A stretch of 64,000 bases of DNA from NCBI GenBank assembly GCA_000442125.1, contig KE546976.1, forward strand, positions 992,001-1,056,000. Reading direction: 5' to 3'. Origin of the DNA: Opeltia flavorubescens (taxonomy: Eukaryota; Ascomycota; Lecanoromycetes; Teloschistales; Teloschistaceae). The position numbers were made by a program, and so were the translations under genes. Positions 45,490-58,075 of this stretch are shown here, one piece after another. Positions within the stretch are counted from its first letter, which is position 1, and each line of letters begins with the position of its first letter. The notes beneath the pieces are model-generated. The model was not told where the DNA came from, made no database searches, and saw only the letters and a list, made by a program, of their open reading frames with translations.

Positions 45490-46236
45490 ATGTCTTCTAC
45501 CCCAACTCCCCCAATCTTCCCTATCAAAAAGCGAACGAATTTCCTTGAACTCCCAGTCGAAATTCGTCACATGATCTACGACAAGTTATTGCCAGACAAG
45601 GTCAGGCTCACGCGCAGATATCATTTTGGCCTTGCTATTCTTTGCACTTGTCGAAAGATGTACGAAGAAGCACTACAAATACAGAAACGAAGACGCGTCC
45701 TAATTCTCAGGCTCGAGGACCGAGACTCGTATCTCCTGGCTCTTTGGTGGATTAAGAATCTAGGACACGACCTGGCGTCGCAGATCAACACTTTGGAAAT
45801 CGAGACCTGGCTCGGATGCATTAGCAATCAGGACACCGCCGTTTTCCGAAGACATCGTTTTTCCTTCTCCTTCGGAATGACCGGCCCGGATAATCTCACA
45901 ATTAAGTATACAATGCCGGATCTCGACTCCCCCATAGTCTTCCGCTACTCATCAGAATGCTTGACTGAGTGGCCGCTATTTGACTGGCCCATTCAGATCA
46001 CACTATTTCGTACGTTTGGCAACGGAAAACACACAACGATTGACATGAATCTTCTGAAAGAAATCATCCAAACGTTGGCAAGATACAGCAAGTATGNATA
46101 TCTCTGTCTTCCTTCGGCACAAAATATCGTGCACGTGGAGAAGCCCACGCATCATTTCTGGAGTGACCCATGCCTTCAGCGCTGGACATACATCCTCCCA
46201 GCTTCGGTACAAGCCCCTGCCGTTGTATCGATCTGA
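45490..46236 (+). CDS. F-box-like / 2EXR-type protein
   Basis: 248 residues, single exon from the ATG at 45490. The N-terminal motif NFLELPVEIRHMIYDKLLPD is the fungal F-box-like or 2EXR signature (LP.EIR..IY..L), followed by LAILCTCRKMYEEALQI. The rest (INTLEIETWLG, DNLTIKYTMPDLDSPI) lacks a known repeat or enzyme domain. Such proteins are very numerous in Leotiomycetes and most have no known function; an adaptor role in protein turnover is only a guess. One unresolved base (46096) leaves one residue undetermined. It looks intact and ends in AVVSI. Confidence 0.75.
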   Translation: MSSTPTPPIFPIKKRTNFLELPVEIRHMIYDKLLPDKVRLTRRYHFGLAILCTCRKMYEEALQIQKRRRVLILRLEDRDSYLLALWWIKNLGHDLASQINTLEIETWLGCISNQDTAVFRRHRFSFSFGMTGPDNLTIKYTMPDLDSPIVFRYSSECLTEWPLFDWPIQITLFRTFGNGKHTTIDMNLLKEIIQTLARYSKYXYLCLPSAQNIVHVEKPTHHFWSDPCLQRWTYILPASVQAPAVVSI

Positions 46237-47284
46237 AAGGCAACAACCATACACTAATATTTATCTAGCATCCTGACGAGCCTGTAGTGTATTCTGTGGA
46301 TTCGATGGCAGACGGTGGTCCTCTATACGGCACGAAGAAGTAAAAGCTCACAGCTGACCGACTGCCAATTCTTCGAGGGTACCCAGCGCCAGTAATGGTC
46401 ATGGTACAGTTGTATGTTCGATCAGGGTCTAAAAAAGGATTGTATTTTTCCATCAATTCCACGTGTATAAACTGTTCCAATTTTCCTAACCGTCATTCGA
46501 CGACGGCAATAATTGAAATATTTGCCTCATCCTAAACAACAGGCTTTCTCATCATATGAAAGCACTTAGAATTATCATAAACCTGGGCTAGTAGAAAACA
46601 ATTCATGAACATGGTAGAGCATTACCCAAGTTTCCACACTCTACTCACATCGACACTTTCCACTTCGCAACACGCAAACTCAACACCATTCGCAGAAATA
46701 GTTATGTGTTGTCTTATCAACCTTATAATGGCCTTCTCCAACTCTTCCAATCATCCTCGTTCCAGTACGGATACCTTCACCTCGCATGCCATTCCAGAGA
46801 TCCCCAGATCAAGCCAGCATGGGCAGTACCCTTTCCCTTCCGCGCAAATCCCCAATCTCATACCTTACGCGGCCAAAACACTCCTCCTCACCACGTTGTC
46901 GCCTTCAACGACGTCGATACCACGGGTACAGAAACTACAACGACTGCCTGCAAGCGACTCGAGTACGGAGAGCCAACACAAACGGGCGAAAAGCACCTGC
47001 TAGGACGAGTATGGCAGCGAGGAGGAGGGAGTGGGATGTGTATAGGATGCATCGGGTACAAACGAAGAATGGTGGATGGTCATTCTGAGATGGACCCGAT
47101 GGAAATACGCGGCTCAGAATATCGGGTAAAGTGCAGTTGGTAGGAGTCAAGTACAGCCACTTCGCCTTGAGAGCACAATGTTATGTTTTGAAGTAAAGAT
47201 GACATACCTCCCATCGGGAGAGAGCATTACCATGTACACTCTCGGAATGATTCGAGCTAAAAGGAGATGCCTTACTAGGTTAAA
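46237..47284. other. Intergenic, 1.05 kb, doubtful small frames
   Basis: Three overlapping plus-strand frames are open between 46605 and 47143 and two short ones on the minus strand. None shows a domain, and I cannot join them with confident splice sites. Confidence 0.4.
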
Positions 47285-48636
<1,352 letters not shown>

Positions 48637-48863
48637 TGTAAGTATAATCTGGAAATACAAGCAAGCCCCGCCTGAGCTCCAATTGAGATTGGATGGCTGA
48701 CAGGGAGCGGGCAGATTGCGGAGAGCTTGGATTCTTGGCGGAAGTCGGTGCAACGGTTGTGCAGATCCCGCCTCGAATTGGTTCGGGCCACAGTCTAAGC
48801 TTCTTTCATTTTTATATATCTAGAGTTTGACTGTTGTTAAAGCGCCCCAAGCTTCAGAGCATC
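48637..48863. promoter_or_regulatory. Bidirectional promoter LSC1/ELP3
   Basis: 227 bp between divergent starts, with a T-rich element and tttatatatctag near 48810-48822. It must serve both genes or overlap their leaders. Confidence 0.5.
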
Positions 48864-50612
48864 ATGGCAACCGAGACGATGACCGTCCCTACGAGGGCAA
48901 AGGTCAGAGCTATTCAGGAATCCAAATTGCCTCCAGAGAATGAGCGCTACTTGCGAGCATGTTCAGATATTGCCAGTGCGCTCATCCAAGATTATGAGGC
49001 TCAGCAGGACCCATCCCAACCAAAAAAGGACATCAACTTGAACAGTCTAAGGGGGCAAATTGCAAAGAAACACAGACTACACAGTCAACCACCATTGACC
49101 GCCATAATCGCAGCAGTACCCGAACACTACAAGAAATACATTCTGCCCAAGCTCATTGCCAAACCAATAAGAACATCCTCAGGGATTGCAGTCGTCGCCG
49201 TCATGTGCAAGCCCCATCGATGTCCTCATATAGCGTATACTGGCAACATCTGTGTCTATTGCCCTGGGGGTCCAGACTCGGATTTTGAGTATTCGACTCA
49301 GTCATATACCGGATACGAGCCCACATCAATGCGAGCAATAAGAGCGCGTTACGATCCTTACGAACAAGCGAGGGGTAGAGTCGATCAGATCAAGTCATTG
49401 GGCCATAGTGTAGACAAGGTTGAGTACATAGTAATGGGAGGAACATTCATGTCATTGCCCGAATCTTACCGAAATGAATTCATTTCACAGCTACATAACG
49501 CGTTGAGCGGCTATCAAGGTAATAATGTGGACGAGGCCGTAGAGGCGGGAGAGATGAGCAATATCAAATGCGTGGGCATCACGATCGAGACGAGACCCGA
49601 TTACTGCCTGGAACCACATCTGAGCAGTATGCTGAAGTACGGCTGCACGAGGCTGGAGATAGGCGTCCAATCTCTTTACGAAGACGTTGCGCGAGATACT
49701 AACAGAGGCCACACCGTTGCAGCAGTCGCAGAAACGTTCAAATTAGCTAAGGATGCAGGATTCAAGGTCGTCAGCCACATGATGCCCGACTTACCGAACG
49801 TCGGCATGGAAAGAGATCTCGACCAATTCCGAGAATATTTCGAAAACCCTGACTTTCGCACCGACGGCTTGAAAATATATCCAACGCTCGTCATCCGTGG
49901 AACAGGACTCTACGAATTATGGCGAACAGGAAGGTACAAGAATTACACCCCGAATGCATTAATCGACCTCGTGGCCAGGATACTTGCACTTATACCGCCT
50001 TGGACACGTATCTACCGAGTTCAGCGCGATATTCCAATGCCTTTAGTGACATCCGGCGTAGAAAACGGCAACCTTCGTGAACTAGCCCTCGCACGAATGA
50101 AAGACTTCGGTACCACCTGCCGCGATGTGCGGACTCGAGAAGTCGGCATCAACGAAGTTAAGAACAAGATCCGGCCCAACCAAGTTGAACTCGTGCGAAG
50201 AGATTACGTCGCCAACGGCGGTTGGGAGACATTTCTCGCGTATGAGGATCCCAAGCAAGATATCTTGATTGCTTTACTGCGGTTGCGGAAATGCAGCTCT
50301 ACGCATACGTTCAGACCAGAGCTAACGGGCCAGCAAACCAGTCTTGTTCGAGAGCTCCACGTTTATGGTTCTGCGGTACCGATGCATGCTCGTGATCCAA
50401 AGAAATTCCAGCATCAGGGGTACGGGACGCTGCTCATGGAGCAGGCGGAGAAGATAGCAAGGGATGAGCATCGGAGCAAAAAGATTAGTGTCATCTCCGG
50501 TGTGGGAGTTCGGAGTTACTATGCCAAGCTTGGGTATTGGTTGGATAATAAGACGTATATGAGTAAATGGCTGGAGCCGGAAGATGTGGACGACGATGAT
50601 GATGATGGATGA
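48864..50612 (+). CDS. elp3: Elongator complex catalytic subunit ELP3
   Basis: tRNA wobble-uridine-modifying enzyme of Elongator. One exon, 582 residues from ATG 48864 ([13 protein letters not shown]). The radical-SAM iron-sulfur region has [20 protein letters not shown] followed by [19 protein letters not shown] and [35 protein letters not shown] and [13 protein letters not shown] follow. The C-terminal GNAT acetyl-transfer domain shows [36 protein letters not shown] (acetyl-CoA loop) and YYAKLGYW. The tail ends in a run of Asp. The absence of introns contrasts with divergent LSC1, which has seven. Identification is firm. Confidence 0.98.
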   Translation: MATETMTVPTRAKVRAIQESKLPPENERYLRACSDIASALIQDYEAQQDPSQPKKDINLNSLRGQIAKKHRLHSQPPLTAIIAAVPEHYKKYILPKLIAKPIRTSSGIAVVAVMCKPHRCPHIAYTGNICVYCPGGPDSDFEYSTQSYTGYEPTSMRAIRARYDPYEQARGRVDQIKSLGHSVDKVEYIVMGGTFMSLPESYRNEFISQLHNALSGYQGNNVDEAVEAGEMSNIKCVGITIETRPDYCLEPHLSSMLKYGCTRLEIGVQSLYEDVARDTNRGHTVAAVAETFKLAKDAGFKVVSHMMPDLPNVGMERDLDQFREYFENPDFRTDGLKIYPTLVIRGTGLYELWRTGRYKNYTPNALIDLVARILALIPPWTRIYRVQRDIPMPLVTSGVENGNLRELALARMKDFGTTCRDVRTREVGINEVKNKIRPNQVELVRRDYVANGGWETFLAYEDPKQDILIALLRLRKCSSTHTFRPELTGQQTSLVRELHVYGSAVPMHARDPKKFQHQGYGTLLMEQAEKIARDEHRSKKISVISGVGVRSYYAKLGYWLDNKTYMSKWLEPEDVDDDDDDG

Positions 50613-51012
50613 TTGATGAGAATGGTTGGTCCTACGAAAAGACAAGTATATAGATGCATGGGCGGTGTTGGTCTTGCATAGGGTGGAAATTTGGTCATCG
50701 AGGCATTTACAGGTATTGGAGTCAGCCGACCAATCTGGAAATTAGGGTTTCGGACTGCATGGAATTCGAAGTGGGCATTTGGAAGCATAGTATGGCAAAG
50801 CAAGTAATCTGGACGATTCTCCAAATCGTTCTCACAGTATCTGTTTTCAAAATAAGCCCCACCATGCCAAAGATACCTGGGACTCAAACACTGAGGAGAT
50901 TGCACCGGGCCACAAGGGAATTTGTCATCAATTCAATGTATATGTAATGCCACCCTTTAAACGCCCCACATATCCATTTATAGCAAGCCAACCATTACCA
51001 CATTTACCGTTT
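50613..51012. other. Convergent spacer
   Basis: 400 bp between the ELP3 and V-ATPase f stop codons; no gene supported. Confidence 0.5.
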
Positions 51013-51555
51013 CTAATTCAGTGATATCGCTCCTCTGCTGCTCTGCCGGTTGTGTAAGAACGCCTGAAAACCGCAAAAGACGAGGAAGACCTATTCGGCA
51101 TCATGAGTGAGCTAATATCCCTCTCCATGCTTTCCCCTACTTTGGTGTAGGATTCCAAGGTAGATTGCTGAGCAGGACAAGACACNGGAACAAAAGGGAG
51201 TTAGACATACAGCATATACGATCACGGCAGCGAAAACCGATCCTGCAACTGCAGGCCCGTTAGGTGGATCTTTCGTGTCGCCAACCATAGTGTGGTGATT
51301 GCTCTGTAAATTGCAACGCTTGTCAGCTTCCCAATTTGTGACTGAGTATAGGAGGCCCGAAAAGAGATATCGCTGGCCCCGATCGCAGAATGAGTGACGT
51401 ACTTTGAAGAGGCCGCCGATGACGGAGAGGATGATGATCGCGAAGACGGAGACGACGATACTATTTAAATGTCAGTCGACTATCCAACAGAATGCAGCGG
51501 CTCAGACAAGGATTCACCAGCTCCAGGCATTGAGGGCGGAGACGACGGGCTTCAT
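51013..51555 (-). CDS. V-type ATPase subunit f (YPR170W-B-like)
   Basis: A small two-helix membrane protein of the V-ATPase Vo sector, rebuilt from four exons too short to show as one open frame: 51518-51555, 51403-51460, 51211-51303 and 51013-51090; 88 residues. The start MKPVVSALNAWSCIVVSVFA leads into helix 1 (IIILSVIGGLF). A hydrophilic loop reads KSNHHTMVGDTKDPPNGPAV, helix 2 is FAAVIVYAVFLVFCGFQAFL, and the tail is HNRQSSRGAISLN. The pattern ALVYLVFFVFCGFQ and the loop ..NHE.FVG..NDP..GPAVA recall the yeast subunit YPR170W-B, and more distantly RNASEK of animals. Intron 3 (51091-51210) holds an unresolved base at 51186, outside the code. The identification rests on recalled similarity, but the splice phases fit perfectly. 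Confidence 0.88.
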
Positions 51556-52308
51556 GATGGCGGTGGGGAGGACTGTGAGGAGATATCCGGTATGGAAAGC
51601 TTTTTGATCTCCAAATTTCAGCCTAGTGATCTTAAAACAGCGACAATTTGGTGGGTTCTTAGGAGATACGTACGGCCGTGAGCGATGGAAGTATTTCAGT
51701 ACATATTGGTCGTTAAAGAAGCTTAGACTTAGTCGCGATCATGAGGCTCTTGCCAAGCCTTCTCAAGCTCGGACCTGAAAGTGGTGACGATAACGTAAAT
51801 CACACGGTAAGATGATTATGAACAATGTACCGTCTACAGATTCGAAGCTGAATTTGATAACAACGATGTGCTACCCCTTGAGTGGCGGTAGCAATGAGCT
51901 TGAGCGGATCGAAGAAGATTATATCATCGGTCGATGGCAGCTCTGAAAATGGTGGATGAAATATGCATCGGAGGCTTGGAAAGAAGGACGTCAATGAAGA
52001 CCTGGCCATGGTCTTTACTAGTAAAATTGAGAGCTCGAGTTCTTGATATTGCTTCCTCGACGTCTAGCGTGGCACATATCAATCGATCGGACTAAGGTAG
52101 GATGATTTTTGTCTCGTGAGGTACTAACAACGACGTTGCATTATTGAGGAAAAAGGGGCACAAACACTGTAGGGGACAAAATTCGCAGCTTTGATGAACG
52201 CAATGAATGCTAAGCATCGAGTAGAGATAAGTCTATTTATTTTATAACCATCCAGAGTGGAGTTAGTCAATATGTTCGGTCCGTCGTCTCTCTATTTCAA
52301 GTATTGAA
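51556..52308. other. Spacer, V-ATPase f promoter and stomatin 3' end
   Basis: 753 bp. A 69-codon minus frame (51800-52009) begins with ATG, but no partner exon joins in phase. No gene supported. Confidence 0.4.
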
Positions 52309-53190
52309 TCATTGTTTGGGATCCCCTTTGTACTCCTTGTCCTTCGTTCCCTGACCATCTATCTCAATATTGCTTCGCTTGAGCCCCTCTCTGCCCTTTA
52401 ATGCCAAAAGCGACTCAACAATACCGGATTGGAGATTGCTAGGCACTAGCACCGTGTTCTTCTCCGCTGCGATTTGCGTATAAGTCTGCAACTCCCTCAG
52501 CCGCAACCCGAGTGGTGCCTTTTCAAACTCTCGAGCGGCTTCCACCAAATTTTTGGACGACTCAAACTCTGCGGATGCCTCAATCAGGCGAGCCTCGCGG
52601 ATGCGTTCTGCCTCCGCTCGACGGCCCATGGCACGAACCATTGAGGGGTCGATGCGGATGTTCTTCAATTTCACAGCATCGATAGTGACACCCCACGCGC
52701 TCGTAATCTCATTTAGCGCCGCAAGGATACTCTTTCCCGCTTCTTCGCGGTCATGCAATACTTCATCGAACGTTGAGTTGCTCAACTGGCCACGAAGAGA
52801 AGTCTGGGCAACCTCGCTAACGGAAGCATAGCAATCTGTGACAGCGCAGAGGGCTTTTTGGGCCTTGGTGATCTGGAAGAAGGCGACTGCATCAACGTGA
52901 ATTGTGACATTATCGCGTGTCATGAGTTCTTGAGAAGGTATCTGCATGGACTGGGTGCGCATATCGACCCTCACGGTTTTATGAAAAACAGGAATGGAGA
53001 GGCGGAAGCCAGGTGCTCTTTCGCCAATGTATCGGCCGGACTTGAACAGGACGCCTTTTTCGTATGGACGGACAAAGGTGAAGAAGTTTCGTTGCCGAGG
53101 TATTCTTGCACGAGGACTCAAGGTAACGGCCGTTCTCCTCCAGGTCAACGTGCAATTGCGAAGGGCCAGCATTCGGAAGCAATCAGCCAT
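52309..53190 (-). CDS. Stomatin/slipin-family SPFH protein
   Basis: 293 residues, single exon, ATG at 53190. The N-terminal about 35 residues are basic and Ser/Thr/Arg-rich with no acids after position 3 (NCTLTWRRTAVTLSPRARIP), suggesting a mitochondrial presequence. The SPFH/Band-7 domain follows: VRPYEKGVLFKSGRYIGERA, FHKTVRVDMRTQSMQIPSQE, MTRDNVTIHVDAVAFFQI, SLRGQLSNSTFDEVLHDREE and WGVTIDAVKLKNIRI. A charged helical segment with AEAERIREARLIEASAE then leads to the end. There is no classic N-terminal membrane hairpin. SPFH proteins form membrane scaffolds; the combination resembles slipins of the mitochondrial SLP-2 or fungal Sto/Slp groups. Subfamily and location are inferred. Confidence 0.88.
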   Translation of the reverse strand: MADCFRMLALRNCTLTWRRTAVTLSPRARIPRQRNFFTFVRPYEKGVLFKSGRYIGERAPGFRLSIPVFHKTVRVDMRTQSMQIPSQELMTRDNVTIHVDAVAFFQITKAQKALCAVTDCYASVSEVAQTSLRGQLSNSTFDEVLHDREEAGKSILAALNEITSAWGVTIDAVKLKNIRIDPSMVRAMGRRAEAERIREARLIEASAEFESSKNLVEAAREFEKAPLGLRLRELQTYTQIAAEKNTVLVPSNLQSGIVESLLALKGREGLKRSNIEIDGQGTKDKEYKGDPKQ

Positions 53191-53971
53191 CGATGTTAGT
53201 TCTGCGTAAGTGATAATGAAAGATGAATGAGTAAAAAATCTATCTCTTAGAAACAGATTCTTATACTCGTCTGGATCTTTTGCAGCTTTTTAGACGATCT
53301 TTGAGCTGATTTAACAGAAGATCATAAAAATACATGATCGAGATAGTCGCGACCCACTATCATTCGCTGTCAGTACCAAAAACCAAACCCGTTTTACTTG
53401 CATCGCTTTATGATAAGAAGCACACTCGTAGTAATTACGGGAACCAGTAGAGAGAGAATTACCTGAAGACGTAACACCTTGCCGTCACCATCAACACCAC
53501 AGCGTACCGAGTCAAAAAGAGGCAAGGGTTTTCGAAAATTTTGGTATTGCTTACTTTTTCTCTTCGCTCATTGGGGTTTCTATCTCGAAATTCGACTTCG
53601 CCTTGCCTACACGAACAGTCGTCTATTTTGTTTAGACCGGGCGAGTATACGCATTCCATTCCGCCAACAATGGCACCATCGGATTAGTATCGTGGCAGCG
53701 ACCAACGACCGGTGGAGCCGAGATTTTTGGACATATTGAACGAACCAGATGGTAATTGGCATGGCACTCGATCCAGGGTTAAACCGAGGCAATGGTGTTC
53801 CGGCTCCTAAGGAGAATGCCATGCGAGGGAAAGGGTAACACCCGAAGCTTACATTTCTAATAATTTCGACAATTCCTCAGGACTGATCTTCAGTTGATAT
53901 AGGGGTAGTGGCTCTGTCGCTGTGATTGAAATTCGCTGTCGAATTTATAGATAAAACATATCTACATGCAT
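53191..53971. other. Spacer, stomatin promoter and HIS6 3' end
   Basis: 781 bp; short open stretches only, no gene supported. Confidence 0.45.
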
Positions 53972-54875
53972 CTATTGGGAAGCCTGGTCCTCGTCCCACC
54001 TTACACATTCGTTGAATCTTACTCCGCTCCCCCCAAAGATATCCAACGCACTCCCTATAGTCAAGTCGACTTTCCCATTGCTCAGTCCTCTCACTCGATC
54101 TAGGTCGTCAACATGTCTTCCACCTCCGGCATATGTGACTGGTTTATTACACCACTGCCCAAGATTGCTGACAAGTTCTTCATCGATGCCTTTTTGCAAA
54201 CCTTCGTTATCCGCAGCGTGTATCAGGAACTCGGAGCAGTACGGCTCGAGAAAATTGATGGTCTCTGTCGGCACCATGAGCCACAGTATTAGCGTCAACA
54301 AAAGAGGTACAACACTCTTCCATACCTTGATTGACCTCCATGTCTGTTAAAGTCTGCCACTTATTCATAGCTACTATCCACTTACTGCCAGTCCTCCGAC
54401 AACTTAGATCGATGACGAGCTTCTCCGTATCGTTCTGGAGCGCTTCAAGGACTAGCTTCAAGCGATCATGCGAGAAAGAGCCGTTGGAGAATAGATACGA
54501 AGTCACGATGACCTACTACAGACGACCGTTAGCCTGATTATTCTCCTCTTCCAAACAGTCGAGACAGTGCATTACCTTCTCCGCCCCTCGGTCTATCCAA
54601 ATTCTTGCATTATCAGCAGTGATGCCACCTCCCACCTGCAATCCTCCCGGCCACGATGCCACAGCTTCTTGGGCTGCTGATTCATTGCCAGGGCCTAGCA
54701 TGATCACATGAGCTCCATGAAGTGCATGTTCTTTGTATAGCTTTGCGAAATAGCTAGCCGGAAGATTGGAGACATGATTGGTCTTAAGGTCGGAAGATGT
54801 ATCTGATAGGGTTCCGCCTACTATTTGCTTGACTTGGCCTGAATGCAGGTCGATACACGGTCTAAATTTAGTCAT
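53972..54875 (-). CDS. his6: ProFAR isomerase, histidine biosynthesis (HIS6)
   Basis: Catalyses the Amadori-type isomerisation of ProFAR to PRFAR, the fourth step of histidine synthesis. Three exons (54576-54875, 54326-54512, 53972-54264), 259 residues, the usual eukaryotic length. The first strand [20 protein letters not shown] carries the catalytic Asp. [49 protein letters not shown] and, at the end, [18 protein letters not shown] with [14 protein letters not shown] supply phosphate-binding loops of the TIM barrel. Divergent from FAF1 across 248 bp, with an E-box-like TCACGTGA. I saw no TGASTCA general-control element in that spacer. Confidence 0.95.
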
Positions 54876-55123
54876 TGCGAGAGGAGCGTTAGAAAGACCA
54901 TCTAGTATAACTGCAATAAATGGCGGTGGGTATCGGCGAATCCCCAGGGAATTACTGGCGTTACGTGCTTTAGTATCGAATGCTGAAAATAATAGGATCG
55001 CGGGGCTTGGCGAACCCCACACTCTATCACGTGACACTATTATCTTATCGGCTTTTTTTTAAGCGTTTCAGTGCTGCTCAATGCGAGCCTTTGTACATGC
55101 CGCCCTTACTATTGAGCCCAACG
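54876..55123. promoter_or_regulatory. Bidirectional promoter HIS6/FAF1 with TCACGTGA
   Basis: 248 bp between divergent starts. A perfect palindrome TCACGTGA lies at 55027-55034, the Cbf1/bHLH-type binding word, and a T-tract follows at about 55051-55060. Factor binding is inferred. Confidence 0.5.
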
Positions 55124-56014
55124 ATGACTGTGCAACTTGGTAAGCGGAAGCGAAGGGAACGTATTGCAGATCTAGAGCGTCACGATCATCCAACGCAGAA
55201 TTCTTCCAACAATGACCGTCTCCAAGATCTCCTACAGCAGCACTTCGAAACAAAATTTGAAGCATTGGAGAATCCCCCCTCTGGACGTGAACATGAAGCT
55301 ATCCTTGTCGAGAGCTTTCCTACCGACATTCATGACACAGATTGGTCTGGCTTTTCCGATGAGGAAGAAGAGGAGAATGCCCTTATTGTAAACTACGAAA
55401 ATCGCGAAAAGCTAAAAGCTAACCTTTCAAAGAAAAACTCGAAGCATTTCATGGTACAGTATTCTACATACCCATAAGAAGTCCACTTGTCAACAGTTGA
55501 TTACTGCTAGAGTACGAAACCCCCTTTGCAATCCCATGAACCTCCATCCACCGCCAAACCGACAAAGTCTAAACCTCCAAATCCAGACGAAATAGCTACC
55601 GATGCAGCAAATCTGAAGAAAGACTTAGCTCTGCAAAGGCTACTTGAAGAGTCCCATCTCCTAGACCCTTCCTCATCTTTGGTACCCTCCGGCCAGAGAA
55701 GACACAAGGCGTTCGATATACGTCAGCAAGCGCTAGGCTCTAAATCATCCACGTTCTCCCAAAAGAATATGCCTATAGCACAGAGAAAAGGCATACTCGC
55801 TAAAGCGGCAGAGAAAGAGGACTCAAGACGGAAGGACGCCAAGGAAAATGGCATCATTCTAGAAAAGGCCGCAAAAGTGAAAGGGCAAGATCTAAAGCGA
55901 CAGAGAGAGATTGGTACCCCTCGTGTAGGGAAATTTACGCGTGGAATGTTGACCTTGAGTAAGAAGGATGTCCACGAGATTGTCGGCAGGTCGAAGAAAA
56001 TAAAGCGGAGATGA
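55124..56014 (+). CDS. faf1: rRNA-processing protein FAF1 (40S biogenesis; C1orf131 family)
   Basis: 277 residues from two exons (55124-55453, 55511-56014). A basic start (MTVQLGKRKRRERIADLERH) is followed by an acidic segment (DWSGFSDEEEEENALIVNYE). The second exon has STKPPLQSHEPPSTAKPTKS, a helical stretch NLKKDLALQRLLEESHLLD, and the conserved lysine-rich end with NGIILEKAAKVKG, GTPRVGKFTRGMLTLSKKDV and HEIVGRSKKIKRR. This last block, with VGKF..G.L.LSKKD, is the family signature of yeast Faf1 and human C1orf131, nucleolar factors in 18S rRNA maturation. The ATG at 55124 is preferred over in-frame upstream ATGs (54980, 55097) because of the conserved MTVQLGKRKR start. Identification good. 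Confidence 0.9.
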
Positions 56015-57840
56015 ACAAGGAACTCGCGATGGCTGTATCAAACCAAGGACTTCTAAGCAATACAGCACTATGCAATTGCTTTCCGGAACCAATGTGACCA
56101 AATCTCCAAATCGAAGAATTAAAGAGCATAGAAGATACAAAAGACCCGATTCAAATTCTGGCATATGGCACGCTGCTAGGATCATTGTCGCGAGTTTGCT
56201 GGGAGTCTTAGCCCTAGCCTGCTTTGGAGACCAGCATAACGCTCGATCGCCCTGCTGAAATGATCAAAATAGATACTGGCCAGTGGCCGCACCGCCGGCC
56301 AGTCTGTTGATGGTGTCGAAGATCAGATGCGTGTGCTTGAAAATGACTGGGCTGTTGGCGCGGTTATGATGTTTCATGTGGTCGATCAAACCACACCTTC
56401 TTTTGCGTCAGTGTCTGCCCCACGAGGAGGGACGGGACCTACTGTTGTACCGAGCTTCGGACGGGTTGCGCACCGACGATTAGCATGCTGCAGCAGCATC
56501 ATCTGGCCCAAAGAAGATTCGGCGATGCTTGGATTAGGACGGTGCATGATCAGATTGCCTTTTTTGCGCCAACGGCTTCGATCGCTTACCGCTCCTATCA
56601 CCAGCCCAGCACCCACGCTGTCGCAGCATTTGTGAGATGAAGGTTCCTAGCTCCCGCAAAGCTACTAGCTTGACCATCATGTTTTGTTGAGGCGGTGGGC
56701 TTTACGCATGCACAATGTCTTGGACAAGTTCTACGCCAGCGGCAATGCGCGTAAAGGAAATGAAGCCACCCTCAGCGATCAAGTGCTAGGACAAGTGGAG
56801 CATGAGAAAAGAAAAGCATCTCGAACGGCAGGCATATTAGTGACCAAAGTCGGATAGTGCATGGCATCGGTCCATCCGGCATGATAACATTGAGCGGACA
56901 TCCGTACTGGTGGACTCTGGACATAATCTAAGGCAACCCAGCAGGTCGTCACTATACTGCTGCGTGATGTGATAGCCCAGTCAGTGAGGATGCATGATGG
57001 CTCAAGTCCCGTGTCGTGGGGTCTTAGCAGATCCGGAAACCTTCTTGATCAGTTCGGTGACTCTGCTCTTGTCATTCATTCAGACGTATATTTGGTTTGT
57101 TGCGATGGACGATCGTGACTGGGCAATTGGAGAGATCTTTCTGGTCGGATTCTGGGCGTGCCCTGACGTCTCCAGTAGCTTCGAACGATTTTGCGGGCAG
57201 AAAATGCTTAAGAGGCTGAAGCACGCCAACGGTAAACCCCTGGTGAAGTGTGCGAGTTTCAGATACCTGCACTGCTTACCGCTAAAGGCTAGAAGGGTGG
57301 TGCAAGAGGATTAGTTTTCCTTGAAATAGAAAACAGGTTAATGGAAGCCAATCAAGGCAAATTTCTGATCGACCATGTCTTTGCGTGCCGTCTTCTTGCA
57401 CCGAACATCACAGCGAATTGGATGACGCCTTGTTGCTGTTGCGCATGGCTCTAGCAAGGGTTTCGTTGGCATGAAATCGTCACCCATTACGAGACCTCAT
57501 TCTGCGGAAGAAGAAGATCAAGCTAACACCTCGCCCGGTCCTTTTCTTTAGTGGCCCAGCAAGCCAAGCTCGGCCGACTATCTAAGGCAATCCCCAATAC
57601 CAGTACGAAAGAAGGTAGCACCTTCGGTAAACAATCGAAGCTGTGTGTGCGGATGCCACCCGCCAGCATGAGTATTGATCTCTGTGTGTGACACGACACA
57701 GCTTGACCGGATAAATCCAGAAGCAATTCACTCTCCTATCCCGGTAATCAAGCCCGAACTTCCCGCTTCCTTCCTCTTTATCCATCCTGCTTCACTCCAA
57801 TAGCTATGACAGCTTGACCGAGGTAGCAAGATAAGCACAT
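56015..57840. other. Gene-poor stretch upstream of STE12, 1.8 kb
   Basis: The longest gene-free stretch here. Open frames up to 106 codons (56994-57314 plus, 56327-56635 plus) show no domain, and no inverted or direct terminal repeats were spotted. It may hold upstream promoter elements or a noncoding transcript. Confidence 0.4.
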
Positions 57841-57925
57841 TCATTACGACCATCCTTGCGCTCAAATACAACATCATTAATATTATTATCATTCGTCACC
57901 AATTAAATACTTGCCAATTTCTCGT

Positions 57926-58075
57926 ATGCAAGGAAAATCACCGTCCGAGGACCAATCGACACGCCAGCGATTATTACAGAGCTGGGCGGCATCGCAGGAA
58001 GCGATCCCAGAATCCCTGCACCGGCGGACCAGCCATTTCCCATCTTCGCCTGGTTCAACGCACAGCAGCCGGTAA
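57926..58075 (+). promoter_or_regulatory. Putative uORF in the STE12 leader, ending on a splice donor
   Basis: ATG at 57926 opens 49 codons (MQGKSPSEDQSTRQRLLQSW...). The stop TAA falls inside a strong donor sequence, ccg|gtaagt, at 58070-58076. From here to the STE12 start no further ATG occurs on this strand. It could be a regulatory uORF or a noncoding first exon. Confidence 0.45.

Noticed and set aside
46605-47143. Three overlapping plus-strand frames (132, 145 and 100 codons)
   Set aside because: The 132-codon frame has a real ATG but only Ser/Thr-rich low complexity; no convincing splicing or family, so not called as a gene.
51800-52009. 69-codon minus-strand frame plus a downstream SELEKAWQEP-like stretch
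   Set aside because: A two-exon protein looked possible, but the available donor and acceptor do not keep the same phase.
56994-57314. 106-codon plus-strand frame with a hydrophobic patch
   Set aside because: Isolated, with no recognisable domain or supporting exon structure.
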